Assembly (NCBI RefSeq): GCF_013178945.1
Contig: NZ_JABFDM010000003.1
Coordinates: 784,406-848,405, forward strand
Source: Bradyrhizobium aeschynomenes
GTDB taxonomy: Bacteria; Pseudomonadota; Alphaproteobacteria; Rhizobiales; Xanthobacteraceae
DNA: 64,000 bases
Direction: 5' to 3'
The notes under the pieces: model-generated
What the model was told of the DNA's origin: nothing
Database searches by the model: none
Seen by the model: only the letters and a program-made list of their open reading frames with translations
Position numbers and translations under genes: made by a program
In this document: piece by piece, positions 44,750-52,822 of the stretch
Layout: every line of letters starts with the position of its first letter
Numbering within the stretch: position 1 is the stretch's first letter

Positions 44750-45298
44750 TTGGCCGCTGCCGCGTCATTTCGGATCACGACCTTGAAAGCTGCTGTTCTC
44801 CTCGCGTTTCTCATCCTGACGTCGGCGACATCTGCACGCGCCGAGGCGCCCAAGGTGGCGGTGTTCGATTTCGAGCTGATCGACACCAGCCTGCAGGGCG
44901 AGGTGCAGGGCCCGCGCCAGGACGAACAGGCCCGGCTGACGCATGCCGCCGAGCAGTTGCGGTCGGCGCTGCAGGAGTCCGGCAGATTTCGCGTGCTCGA
45001 CATCGCGCCTGTTAACGATGCGGCGCACCACAGCAATCTGCAGGCCTGCGGCGGCTGCGACGTCAAGCTGGCGGGCGACATCGGCGCCGATCTCGCCATC
45101 ACCGGGACCGTGCAGAAGGTCTCCAATCTCATCCTCAACATGAACATCTATCTGCGCGACGCCCGCACCGGAAAGCCGGTGGCGGCGATGACGGCCGACA
45201 TGCGCGGCAACACCGACGAGTCCTGGACGCGCACGATGGCCTGGCTGATCCGCAACCGCCTGCTGGCTCCGAACTACGGCGCCCCGCAGGCGCAGTAG
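44750..45298 (+). CDS. DUF2380 domain-containing exported protein
   Basis: A 182-residue protein with a signal peptide (LKAAVLLAFLILTSATSARA). The start is uncertain: the TTG at 44750 is the longest, and a second TTG at the leader core is possible. The mature part (VAVFDFELIDTSLQGEV, LQESGRFRVLDIAP, DLAITGTVQKVSNLILNM) matches DUF2380, which resembles lipoprotein-type nucleotide- or peptide-binding folds. It is divergent from the PQQ-associated ABC operon, with about 70 bases between starts, and recurs with such operons. Confidence 0.8.
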   Translation: MAAAASFRITTLKAAVLLAFLILTSATSARAEAPKVAVFDFELIDTSLQGEVQGPRQDEQARLTHAAEQLRSALQESGRFRVLDIAPVNDAAHHSNLQACGGCDVKLAGDIGADLAITGTVQKVSNLILNMNIYLRDARTGKPVAAMTADMRGNTDESWTRTMAWLIRNRLLAPNYGAPQAQ

Positions 45299-45374
45299 CT
45301 GTCGAGGCATGAGGGTTCACTCTCGCGGCCGCTGAGGCCCGAGCTTTGCGTGTCGACGGCCTCCCGGAAACAGA

Positions 45375-45800
45375 GAGGCGCAGGGAAGGCCGGGAGCCTG
45401 CCGCCCCCATGGCCCGCCTGCAGAAGAAAATGCAGGCGGCAGTACCACAGGTTCGGCTGGGACATCCCGGCCCTCCCTGCGCGATGGTTTTCACGGTTGC
45501 TTCGCGTTCTCCCCGGTGCGCCGGGCTGTCTGGTCACCGTGCGCGACGACACGCTTCTCGCGCGCCGCCGCGGGGGCATCGGCGTCGGGATGCCAGGACC
45601 ACGCGACTTGGCCGTACGCCGTGGCACGTTCGTCCACATGCTCTCTGGGCATGCTATGCCCAGCGCACGCTGCGCGCCGCCGGCGTCCACCGCATCCCAC
45701 CTCCACGTTCGTGACGACCGCGATACGCCCTCTCGACGAGGCAGAATGCGCTACTCAATCATGAATTCTGGAAAAGAGAAACGAGATTCTTTTTGGCGCC
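45375..45800 (-). repeat. Dispersed Bradyrhizobium-type repeat, copy B (inverted relative to copy A)
   Basis: Contains CGCAGGGAAGGCCGGG at about 45379 and the mirrored CCGGCCCTCCCTGCGCGATGG at about 45465, around TGCAGAAGAAAATGCAGGCGG. Further on, GTGACGACCGCGATACGCCCT at about 45711 is the reverse complement of a stretch at about 14660. An AAAAGAGAAACGAGATTCTTTT tail corresponds to the T-rich end of copy A. It occupies the 640-base gap before S-formylglutathione hydrolase. Edges are approximate. Confidence 0.65.
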
Positions 45801-45942
45801 GGGACTGGACAGGGGTGATCGTCTTGTGCCGCCAGCGGAAATCGCCCCGCGCGCGCACGCGATGATCGGACCGTGGCGACGGCGACATCGCCGCCGCACG
45901 GGCGTCATCGCGCCCGTCGAGCAAATCAGGCTGCGGCCGACC

Positions 45943-46788
45943 TCAGCGTCCCAGACGCGCGGCGTGCCAACGCAGGTGGTCGGCCATGTAGGTCGAGATG
46001 AAGTAGTAGCTGTGATCGTAGCCCTCCTGCTTGCGCAGCAGCAGCGGGATGCTGGCCTTCTCGCAGGCGGCCTTGAGCAGCTCCGGCCGCAGCTGTTGCG
46101 TCAGGAACTGGTCGGCGGTTCCGACATCGACCAGCATGTCGGAGACGCGGGCGCCGTCCTCGATCAGCGCCACCGCATCGTGCTTGCGCCAGGCCGCCCT
46201 GTCGGAACCGAGATAGCCGCCCAATGCCTTCTCGCCCCACGGCACCTGCGACGGCGCCACGATCGGCGAGAACGCGCTTGCTGCGCGATAGCGGTCCGGG
46301 TTGCGCAGCGCCACCGTGAGCGCGCCATGGCCGCCCATCGAATGGCCCATCACCGACTGCCGGCGCGGGTCGACCGGGAAGTTCGCCGCCACCACGCTCG
46401 GCAGCTCCTCGGTGACATAGCTCCACATCCGGTAGTTCTTCGCGAACGGCGCCTCGGTCGCATCGACATAGAAGCCGGCACCTAGGCCGAAATCATAGGC
46501 ATTGTTGGGATCGCCGGGCACGCCGTCGCCGCGCGGTGAGGTGTCGGGCGCGACGAAGACGAGGCCGAGCTCGGCGCAGGCGGCGCGGAACTCGCCCTTC
46601 TCGGTGACATTGGCGTGGGTACAGGTGAGGCCCGACAGATACCAGACGACCGGCAGTTTGGCGCCGTCGGCATGCGGCGGCACGAACACCGAGAACGTCA
46701 TCTCGGTCTTGGTCTCCTGGCTGGCGTGGCGATAGACGCCCTGGACACCGCCATGGGACTTGTTCTGCGAGACGGTCGTGAGCGTCAT
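45943..46788 (-). CDS. fghA: S-formylglutathione hydrolase
   Basis: Cytoplasmic esterase D-family serine hydrolase that splits S-formylglutathione into formate and glutathione, the last step of the glutathione formaldehyde pathway. The 281-residue length is standard. The nucleophile elbow GHSMGGHGAL and the oxyanion region WYLSGLTCTHANVTEKG are visible, with the Asp (VDVGTADQFL) and His (GYDHSYYFI) of the triad. It completes the route begun by gfa and frmA at 22.7-24.5 kb. Confidence 0.95.
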   Translation of the reverse strand: MTLTTVSQNKSHGGVQGVYRHASQETKTEMTFSVFVPPHADGAKLPVVWYLSGLTCTHANVTEKGEFRAACAELGLVFVAPDTSPRGDGVPGDPNNAYDFGLGAGFYVDATEAPFAKNYRMWSYVTEELPSVVAANFPVDPRRQSVMGHSMGGHGALTVALRNPDRYRAASAFSPIVAPSQVPWGEKALGGYLGSDRAAWRKHDAVALIEDGARVSDMLVDVGTADQFLTQQLRPELLKAACEKASIPLLLRKQEGYDHSYYFISTYMADHLRWHAARLGR

Positions 46789-46874
46789 GGGATCACCTGT
46801 GCGGCAATGATGTGGGGGCGGTCGGCGCGCGTGTCGCCAACGTGTTTTACGCTGCGTCGTTCGGTCAACGCCAA

Positions 46875-47495
46875 TCAGGCCACGCCGTTCTCGATCGCCA
46901 GACGCACCAGCTCGCCGGACGTTCGCACGCCGAGCTTCTGACGGATGATCGAGGAGGTGTTGGCGACGGTCTTGTAGGACGAGTGGATCAGCCAGGCAAT
47001 CTCGGACAGGCTCTTGCCGGCGCTGAGCAGCCGGAGGATCTCGAGCTCGCGCGACGTCAGTTTCGCCAGCGGGCTCTGGGCCACCGCGGAGCCCGCGAAG
47101 GCGATGCTGCGGGCGATCGCCGGCGGCAGGTAGCTGCCGCCGCGCGCGACCTCGCGGATCGCCTCGGCGAGATCGTTTGGATCGCCGCTCTTCGACACAT
47201 AGCCCTTGGCGCCGATGTCGATGGCGCGCGCCGCGAACACCGGGTCGTCGTTCATGCTGAACATGATCAGCCGGGCATTGGCATCACGGCCGAGGATGCG
47301 GCGCGCCAGCTCGAAGCCGGATACGGTCGGCAGGTTGATGTCGACGACGCAGACGTCCGGCCGGCGCGCGATGAAGCTCGCTTCACCGCTCTCGGCATCC
47401 GCCGCCTCGAGCAGCTCCAGCTCAGGGTCGGTCGAAAGCAGGGCCCGGCAGCCGGATGCCACAATGGGATGGTCATCGACGATCAGAACGCGCAT
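46875..47495 (-). CDS. NarL/FixJ-type response regulator
   Basis: A 206-residue regulator starting MRVLIVDDHPIVASG at 47495. The receiver has the acidic pair (VDD), phospho-Asp in DVCVVDINLPTVSGFE and the Lys in GYVSKSG. The C-terminal LuxR-type HTH runs LTSRELEILRLLSAGKSLSE to SSIIRQKLGV. It is divergent from the histidine kinase at 47649 with 153 bases between, so they are an obvious pair. The neighbourhood suggests control of alcohol oxidation, as AgmR/PedR-type regulators do elsewhere. Confidence 0.92.
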   Translation of the reverse strand: MRVLIVDDHPIVASGCRALLSTDPELELLEAADAESGEASFIARRPDVCVVDINLPTVSGFELARRILGRDANARLIMFSMNDDPVFAARAIDIGAKGYVSKSGDPNDLAEAIREVARGGSYLPPAIARSIAFAGSAVAQSPLAKLTSRELEILRLLSAGKSLSEIAWLIHSSYKTVANTSSIIRQKLGVRTSGELVRLAIENGVA

Positions 47496-47648
47496 GCCTT
47501 GGGGTCCCGGACTTCCATCTCGCGTCATTATTGCAATGCATCATGGATGCGAGCAGCGCGATGTTGCATCATGTTGCAATTAGATCGCTGGCGGATTTGT
47601 CTGTCAATGTAAGTGCGCGTGAAACACGGTGGCTTTGAGGCGGAGATA

Positions 47649-48998
47649 ATGTGGCAGAATTGGTCATTGCGCAGGCGCATCAACGTGCTGCTCGCGCTGG
47701 TGCTGACGCTGGGTCTCGCGGTCAACATCGGCCGGCTGGTGCTCGAGGCGGCGCCGCGCGTGCTGGCCGAGGATCAGAGCGTGATCCGCCTCGCGCGTGC
47801 CTTCGTCGAGACCATCATGGACGAGGTCAATGATGCGCCGGACCCGGACTCCCGCCTGAACCGCATCGTCAGCGATCTCGGGCAGCTGCGGCATGTCAGC
47901 GTCGTCAGGCAGGCCATGCCGGCTCAGCGCGAGCGGTCGTCCAGCGCCGGGGACCGGGCGGCGCCGGGGTGGTTCATCGCGCTCGTGCATCCGGACAAGA
48001 CGTCGGTCAGCATGCCCGTGGTGGTGGCGGGCAAGCCCGATACGCTGGTGATCACGTCGCATCCCGATGACGAGATCGCCGAGATCTGGGACGGCATCGT
48101 CACCCAGCTCATCGTCGGCTCGGCGATTGCGATGGCGATCTTCGGGATCACCATGCTCGTCGTCGGCCGCGCGCTGGCGCCGCTGGCAGATTTGTCCGAG
48201 GCGATGAGCCGGATCGAGGCCGGCGCCTATGACGCCCGCGTCAAGCCGGGCGGCGCGCCCGAGCTTGCCGCGCTCTGCGCCAAGCTCAATCATCTCGCCG
48301 GCGCGCTCGGCGAGGCCGTGGAGGAGAAGCGCCGTCTGGCCGAGCGCACCGTGTCGCTGCAGGACATCGAGCGCAAGGAGATCGCGCGCGAGCTGCACGA
48401 CGAGTTCGGGCCGCATCTGTTCGCGCTGCGCGCGCATGCCAGCGCCCTGATGCGGCTGCCGGAGGCGAAGACGATCGACGTCGCCGCGATGCGCCGGCAC
48501 GGCCAGGCCATCCTCGACCAGGTCAATGCCGTGCAGCAGTTCAACCGCCGCATCCTGGAGCGGCTGCGTCCCGTCGGCCTCGCCGAGCTCGGCCTGCGCG
48601 AGGCGCTCGGCGCCCTGGTGCGGCTGTGGCGGGAGTCGCGGCCCGAGGTGGCGATCGCGACGACGTTCGCTGACGACCTCGTGCGCAGCAACGAGACCTC
48701 GGAGCTGACGATCTATCGCGTCGTGCAGGAGGCGCTGACCAACGTGTTCCGCCATGCCGAGGCGACTGCGGTCGACGTCACCATCGAGCCGCTGCAGCAG
48801 ACCATGGCCGGGCACCGCCGCAGCTACACGCGGGTGTGCGTGCGCGATGACGGACACGGGCTCCAGCCCGAGCACAAGCTCGGATTCGGGTTGACCGGCA
48901 TGCGCGAACGGCTGCTGGCGCTCGGCGGCACGCTGACGGTCGCCTCGAGCGGCACGGGTGTCACGATCGAGGCCATGGTGCCGGCGGATGCGGCGTGA
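47649..48998 (+). CDS. Sensor histidine kinase (HisKA_3 / NarX type)
   Basis: The ATG at 47649 follows GAGGCGGAG and starts MWQNWSLRRRINVLLAL. Two membrane segments (about residues 10-30 and 155-175) enclose a periplasmic sensor of about 120 residues. A HAMP domain (GRALAPLADLSEAMSRIEAG) precedes the HisKA_3 dimerisation domain with the phospho-acceptor His in EIARELHDEFGPHLFAL. The ATPase domain has LTIYRVVQEALTNVFRHAEA, CVRDDGHGL and FGLTGMRERLLALGG. Partner of the divergent NarL-type regulator. The signal is unknown. Confidence 0.92.
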   Translation: MWQNWSLRRRINVLLALVLTLGLAVNIGRLVLEAAPRVLAEDQSVIRLARAFVETIMDEVNDAPDPDSRLNRIVSDLGQLRHVSVVRQAMPAQRERSSSAGDRAAPGWFIALVHPDKTSVSMPVVVAGKPDTLVITSHPDDEIAEIWDGIVTQLIVGSAIAMAIFGITMLVVGRALAPLADLSEAMSRIEAGAYDARVKPGGAPELAALCAKLNHLAGALGEAVEEKRRLAERTVSLQDIERKEIARELHDEFGPHLFALRAHASALMRLPEAKTIDVAAMRRHGQAILDQVNAVQQFNRRILERLRPVGLAELGLREALGALVRLWRESRPEVAIATTFADDLVRSNETSELTIYRVVQEALTNVFRHAEATAVDVTIEPLQQTMAGHRRSYTRVCVRDDGHGLQPEHKLGFGLTGMRERLLALGGTLTVASSGTGVTIEAMVPADAA

Positions 48999-49318
48999 GC
49001 CGCAGTCCGGGGCACGCGCCGGTAGCTTGCGGTGATCAGATGCCCAGAACCTTGCCTGTGCCGGGCGGCGCAACCTTGCTGGCGGCGCTGCCGTTCCACG
49101 ATGCCCTCGATCCGCTGCTTCATGCCGGGCAATCTGAGCTGAGCGCGACCCATCGATGCCGTCCTGACGCGCGATGCGGCTGCGGCACATGGTCCTGCGC
49201 GCACCGGCGCTGGAACTTCGTCTCCGCTCCCTGATTGCTACCAAGTCATGCAGTCGATGAGACCTGCGCGGCTTCCCGCCCATTGCGGCAGGGGGCGTCC
49301 AGCCTGGCGAGGATCACC
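48999..49318. other. Intergenic region without a recognised gene
   Basis: About 320 bases between the kinase stop and the DUF2934 gene. A reverse-strand frame (MGRAQLRLPGMKQRIEGIVE and on) is open but matches nothing I know and lacks a clear ribosome binding site. It must contain the promoter for the DUF2934 gene. Confidence 0.4.
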
Positions 49319-49507
49319 ATGGAAGAGACCGACGATGCACATCTGCAGCAGCGCATCCGCGAGCGCGCGCATGCTCTGTGGGAGCAGTCCGGCCGGCCGG
49401 AGGGTCGTGAGGATGAGTTCTGGTATCAGGCCGAACGCGACGTTCGCGACATCGAGCAGTTGCACGACGAGGCGACCGCTCCTCCGCCAACGATGCTGCC
49501 GACCTGA
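49319..49507 (+). CDS. DUF2934 domain-containing small protein
   Basis: A 62-residue protein from an ATG at 49319, with GAGGA upstream. The DUF2934 core is DAHLQQRIRERAHALWEQSG followed by EGREDEFWYQAERDVR. These small hydrophilic proteins are common in rhizobia and are often near stress genes; no biochemical role is known. The next small gene starts 33 bases after its stop, so the two may be co-transcribed. Confidence 0.8.
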   Translation: MEETDDAHLQQRIRERAHALWEQSGRPEGREDEFWYQAERDVRDIEQLHDEATAPPPTMLPT

Positions 49508-49540
49508 ACGCCACGCCGCCACCAACCGAAGGAAGACCCG

Positions 49541-49696
49541 ATGAGCAAGGAAACACCGAAGGACGATCCGCGCCAGGAGAGCGACTGGGGCTCGATGAAG
49601 CAGACCGACAAGCCCTGGGCCGAGAAGCCGGAGAAGGAGCAACGCTCCGAGGCGGCGAAGGACTTGGAGAAGTGGGGCGAGAGCAATACGCATTGA
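49541..49696 (+). CDS. Very small hydrophilic hypothetical protein
   Basis: A 51-codon gene from ATG at 49541 (upstream GAAGGAAGA) to TGA at 49694. The peptide begins MSKETPKDDPRQESDWGSM and ends LEKWGESNTH. It is almost entirely charged or polar, with Lys/Glu/Asp/Trp, so probably disordered. Composition and context resemble small stress-associated peptides of rhizobia. It is shorter than usual gene-finding limits. Confidence 0.6.
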   Translation: MSKETPKDDPRQESDWGSMKQTDKPWAEKPEKEQRSEAAKDLEKWGESNTH

Positions 49697-49756
49697 GGTG
49701 AGGTTCGGGGTTGGGCGGCGAGAAGGGCGGGGGCCTTCATCGCGACTTCCCGTGTG

Positions 49757-49805
49757 GCTGCCCCTCACCCCAACCCTCTCCCCGTAAGAACGGGGAGAGG
49801 GGGCG
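49757..49805. repeat. REP-like palindrome
   Basis: CCCCTCACCCCAACCCTCTCC followed by CGTAAGAACGGGGAGAGGG. Same family as 16047-16186, and inverted relative to the copy 200 bases downstream. Confidence 0.75.
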
Positions 49806-49968
49806 CACTGCGCGTGCGGCGAGAGCTCGCGCTGCATCTGCCAAAACAAAGGCTGACTATCAATCGTTGGATGTTCGCCGCGTGCTCAAGACTGCCCCCG
49901 ACCACGGGTAAGTGTCGAAATGCATAGCGTGCCCGTTGTGAGTTCTCGTCGTCGCCTCATCGGCGCTG

Positions 49969-50020
49969 CGCTCCCTCTCCCCGTTCTTCACGGGGAGAGG
50001 GTCGGGGTGAGGGGCAGCGG
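49969..50020. repeat. REP-like palindrome, inverted copy
   Basis: CTCCCTCTCCCCGTTCTTCA then CGGGGAGAGGGTCGGGGTGA and GGGG. With the copy at 49757 it forms a large inverted pair around about 160 bases of non-coding DNA. Confidence 0.75.
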
Positions 50021-50076
50021 TACGGGTGGTGAGAGTGGTAGACCTCGATCGCTTCACTCACCTCGCATCAACACCG

Positions 50077-50247
50077 TCACGCGGTATGCCCGGGATCGAC
50101 ATCATCCGGCGTCTTCTTCTCACGTTGCGGCGTCATCTTCGCCGGGTCCTTTGCGCCGGGTACGCCGCGCGGGCCGAGCTGATTGCGCTGGATGTCGTCC
50201 TCGGAGCGGTCGGGCTCGCGCCCGTTGATGGGGAGGTCGTTTGCCAT
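50077..50247 (-). CDS. Small hydrophilic hypothetical protein
   Basis: A 56-residue protein starting MANDLPINGREPDRSEDDI at 50247. It is rich in Asp, Arg, Lys and Pro (GAKDPAKMTPQREKKTPDD) with no hydrophobic core, so likely disordered. It is divergent from the SDR gene at 50378. Similar small proteins in rhizobia cluster with stress-type genes. Confidence 0.5.
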   Translation of the reverse strand: MANDLPINGREPDRSEDDIQRNQLGPRGVPGAKDPAKMTPQREKKTPDDVDPGHTA

Positions 50248-50377
50248 GACGTGATCCTTCCGACTGTTCGCTCGAGGCAATGCGCGGGCTGGTGCTCACG
50301 TTCCCCCGCGGGCCGCGCTGCAGGAACAGCCGTCCGATCCTGCGATTGAAGCCGCAGCAACCGTCAGGAGAACAGTC

Positions 50378-51238
50378 ATGTCCGACCATCATCCCGCGCC
50401 GCCGTTCCCGCCGCAGCAGCAAGCCATGCCGGGCACGACGGCGGCCATGCAGCCGAGGCCCGACCACGGTGAGACCAGTTACAGGGGCTCCGGCAGGCTG
50501 GCCGGCAAGAAGGCCGTGATCACCGGCGGCGACAGCGGCATCGGCCGCGCGGTCGCCATCGCCTATGCACGCGAGGGAGCCGACGTGCTGATCGCCTATC
50601 TCGCGGAGCATGAGGACGCTCGGGAGGTGCAGCAGCTGATCGAAAAGGAAGGACGCAAGGCGGTGCTGATGCCGGGCGACATCCAGGACGCATCCCACTG
50701 CAAGGCGATCATCCAGCGCGCTGTCGACGAGCTCGGCGGCATCGACATCCTCGTCAACAACGCCGCGCACCAGGCCACCTTCAGCGACATCGGCGACATC
50801 TCTGATGACGAATGGGAGACGACGTTCCGCACCAACATTCACGCCATGTTCTATCTCACGAAAGCGGCGGTGCCGCACATGAAGCCGGGCAGCGCGATCG
50901 TCAACACCGCCTCCGTCAATTCCGACATGCCAAATCCGAGCCTGCTCGCCTACGCCACCACAAAAGGCGCGATCCAGAATTTCACCGGCGGCCTTGCCCA
51001 GATGCTGGCCGAGAAGGGCATCCGCGCCAATGCCGTGGCGCCCGGGCCGATCTGGACGCCGCTGATCCCCTCGACCATGCCGGAGGAGAAGGTGACGAGC
51101 TTCGGCCAGCAGGTCCCGATGAAGCGGGCCGGCCAGCCGGCGGAGCTCGCGACGGCCTATGTGATGCTGGCGGACCCGCTGTCGAGCTACACGTCGGGAA
51201 CGACGGTCGCGGTCACCGGCGGCAAGCCGTTCATCTGA
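50378..51238 (+). CDS. SDR family oxidoreductase (YghA-like)
   Basis: A 286-residue NAD(P)-dependent short-chain dehydrogenase. After a Pro/Gln-rich N-terminal extension of about 45 residues, typical of the YghA subgroup, come the nucleotide motif TGGDSGIGRAVAIAYAREGA, NNAAHQ, the catalytic Ser/Tyr/Lys region (VNTASVNSDMPNPSLLAYATTKGA) and the C-terminal TSGTTVAVTGGKPFI. Substrate unknown; members often act on sugars or aldehydes under osmotic or general stress. Confidence 0.9.
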   Translation: MSDHHPAPPFPPQQQAMPGTTAAMQPRPDHGETSYRGSGRLAGKKAVITGGDSGIGRAVAIAYAREGADVLIAYLAEHEDAREVQQLIEKEGRKAVLMPGDIQDASHCKAIIQRAVDELGGIDILVNNAAHQATFSDIGDISDDEWETTFRTNIHAMFYLTKAAVPHMKPGSAIVNTASVNSDMPNPSLLAYATTKGAIQNFTGGLAQMLAEKGIRANAVAPGPIWTPLIPSTMPEEKVTSFGQQVPMKRAGQPAELATAYVMLADPLSSYTSGTTVAVTGGKPFI

Positions 51239-51400
51239 GGCGTCGACGGTGCGGTTCGGCCGCGACCGGCCTCCTGGTTGAGACGGCGCTGCGGCCTCCT
51301 CACCGGGGAGGACCGAAACCAGCGCTGCTCCGGCAATTGGTGTCGGATTGTCCGACATCCGACAGCGCGCGATGCGACACGCGCGCGCGTTGTTGTCGCC

Positions 51401-51643
51401 TCACGCCACCGACATCAGCTCGCACGGCGCGGGCTCGGCGTGCACCGGCCAGACCCTCGCGGTGGCGGTTTCGCCCTGCCGTTCGTCGAGAATCCGCTTC
51501 ACCGAGCGCGAGCAGAGGCCGCATTGGACCGAGCAGCCCAGGCAATCATACACTTGCGCCGGCGAGCCGAAGATGGTGTCGGCCGTCGTGACGACGTCAC
51601 GAATGGCGGTGTCGCTGATGACGTTGCAGGAACAAATGATCAT
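51401..51643 (-). CDS. bfd: Bacterioferritin-associated ferredoxin-like [2Fe-2S] protein
   Basis: An 80-residue BFD-type protein. The iron-sulfur ligands appear as Cys4 and Cys6 (MIICSCNVISD) and the VQCGLC pair (Cys41 and Cys44, matching the QCGKC of E. coli Bfd). An extra CLGC (Cys34 and Cys37) precedes them, which is unusual. About 30 C-terminal residues extend beyond the domain. BFD proteins help release iron from bacterioferritin or donate electrons. It is 105 bases downstream of the YqeB-like gene on the same strand, near nif genes that need much iron. Confidence 0.82.
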   Translation of the reverse strand: MIICSCNVISDTAIRDVVTTADTIFGSPAQVYDCLGCSVQCGLCSRSVKRILDERQGETATARVWPVHAEPAPCELMSVA

Positions 51644-51748
51644 GGCTGTTGCTCGCTCCTGCCAACGATAAGCAACGGCGATGCCAAGCCGGTTGCGAAG
51701 GCCGAGGCCGTCCGGGCGGGCTCGTCAGAATCGTTCAAAGCGGCGGTA

Positions 51749-52621
51749 TCAGTGCGGGCTGGCGGCGCTTGCACGGACCCCACCGGCCGCGTGCTTGCGG
51801 ATCGCGGCGATGGCCGCCTGCGCCAGCGCCTGTCCCTGCGTGTCGATGCCGGTCCATTGCGCGTGCCGGCCGCGCCGATCGATCTCGGCCAGCGCAACAC
51901 CGGCTGTCACATCGCTGCCGTCGCGGACGATGCCGCGTAGGATGCCGTCATAGGGCGCGGTGACCGCGATGCCGCAGAGATGACCGATGACGAAGCCCTT
52001 GTAGATCCGGGTGCCGATCTCGACCGGCGTGTGCCAGCGGCCCTCGTGAGGCGAGTGCACCAGCCGCTCGGCGCCGATGCCGCCGAGTTCGCCGACGTCA
52101 TCCTTGGCCAGTGTCCAGCCGTCGCGAACGACCTGCGCGAGCCGGTCTGGCCGGGTCTCGATCGCCACGTCGCAATTGACCGACGGTGAGAAGCCCGGGC
52201 CGATGCCGATCGAGAAGCGCGTCATGCCGCGCAGATTCGGCGTCACCTTCCGCGTCTGCATCCGCGCATCGATCAGCACGTCGATGCCGCGCACCGGCAG
52301 CAGATCGAGCAGGCCGAGCCAGGTGACCAGGACGTGCTGCGGGCCGGCCAGCGCCTTGAACACGTCCATCGTGCTCTCGACGCGCGCGCCGATCACATTC
52401 TCGACGCGGGCGACGTCGCCGAACAGCGCGTCGTGGAACGCCATCTTGCGCCGGAGCACGGGCGGGTTCGGGTCATGCGACAGCACCACGCAGTAGCCTT
52501 CGCGGTGCAGATGGACGCCGATCGCCGAAGCAATTTCGTTCGTGCCAAGGACCACGGCGAAGCGCACTGCATTCGTCCCCATGTCCCGGTCCATACGGTG
52601 TTGCGTCTCGTGGCTGTCCAT
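51749..52621 (-). CDS. YqeB/EF2563-like molybdenum hydroxylase accessory protein
   Basis: A 290-residue protein (alternative starts at internal Met codons 52594 and 52582). It resembles the YqeB/EF2563 family linked to molybdenum hydroxylase maturation: FAVVLGTNEIASAIGVHLHR, NPPVLRRKMAFHDALFG, DVLIDARMQTRKVTPNL and SVNCDVAIETRPDRLAQ. The C-terminal part (GTRIYKGFVIGHLCGIAVTA, then DGILRGIVRDGSDVTAG) looks like a biotinyl/barrel-sandwich domain. It is divergent from fixR with 329 bases between, and a -24/-12-like sequence lies upstream. A role in molybdenum supply is possible but unproven. Confidence 0.7.
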   Translation of the reverse strand: MDSHETQHRMDRDMGTNAVRFAVVLGTNEIASAIGVHLHREGYCVVLSHDPNPPVLRRKMAFHDALFGDVARVENVIGARVESTMDVFKALAGPQHVLVTWLGLLDLLPVRGIDVLIDARMQTRKVTPNLRGMTRFSIGIGPGFSPSVNCDVAIETRPDRLAQVVRDGWTLAKDDVGELGGIGAERLVHSPHEGRWHTPVEIGTRIYKGFVIGHLCGIAVTAPYDGILRGIVRDGSDVTAGVALAEIDRRGRHAQWTGIDTQGQALAQAAIAAIRKHAAGGVRASAASPH

Positions 52622-52668
52622 TGGTCAGACTGGAAAGCCCGCTTCCATTTCGAACGTGCGGTCCGTCG

Positions 52669-52684
52669 AGCAAGACTTGGACCA
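52669..52684 (-). promoter_or_regulatory. Possible sigma-54 promoter for the YqeB-like gene
   Basis: On the reverse strand TGGTCC-AAGTC-TTGCT, with GG-N10-GC spacing and two mismatches to TGGCAC-N5-TTGC(A/T). It would start transcription about 35 bases before the 52621 start codon. Single weak sites of this kind occur by chance in GC-rich DNA. Confidence 0.35.
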
Positions 52685-52776
52685 TCACCCACCATCTCGA
52701 AAAGGACTGCGGATTGAGAGGCTTGTCCGAGGCACGGGGGAAAGCCGACGCTGGCAGTGTCCCGAAGCCGCCAATC

Positions 52777-52792
52777 TGTCGCGAACGCGACA
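52777..52792. promoter_or_regulatory. Upstream activator palindrome between fixR and the YqeB-like gene
   Basis: TGTCGCGAACGCGACA, a perfect dyad that also fits the NifA box TGT-N10-ACA. Its centre is about 64 bases before the predicted fixR start point, the place where the RegR-bound activator site of the B. japonicum fixR-nifA promoter lies (about -68). It could bind RegR, NifA or both. Confidence 0.65.
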
Positions 52793-52822
52793 GGAATGAA
52801 CGGCTTTGCCCGCGGTTTTCGC

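Noticed and set aside
49209..50300. Possible EcfG general-stress promoters near the small stress-type genes
   Set aside because: GGAAC sequences occur, but none is followed at 16-17 bases by CGTT; the best (reverse strand near 50280-50303) has CATT.
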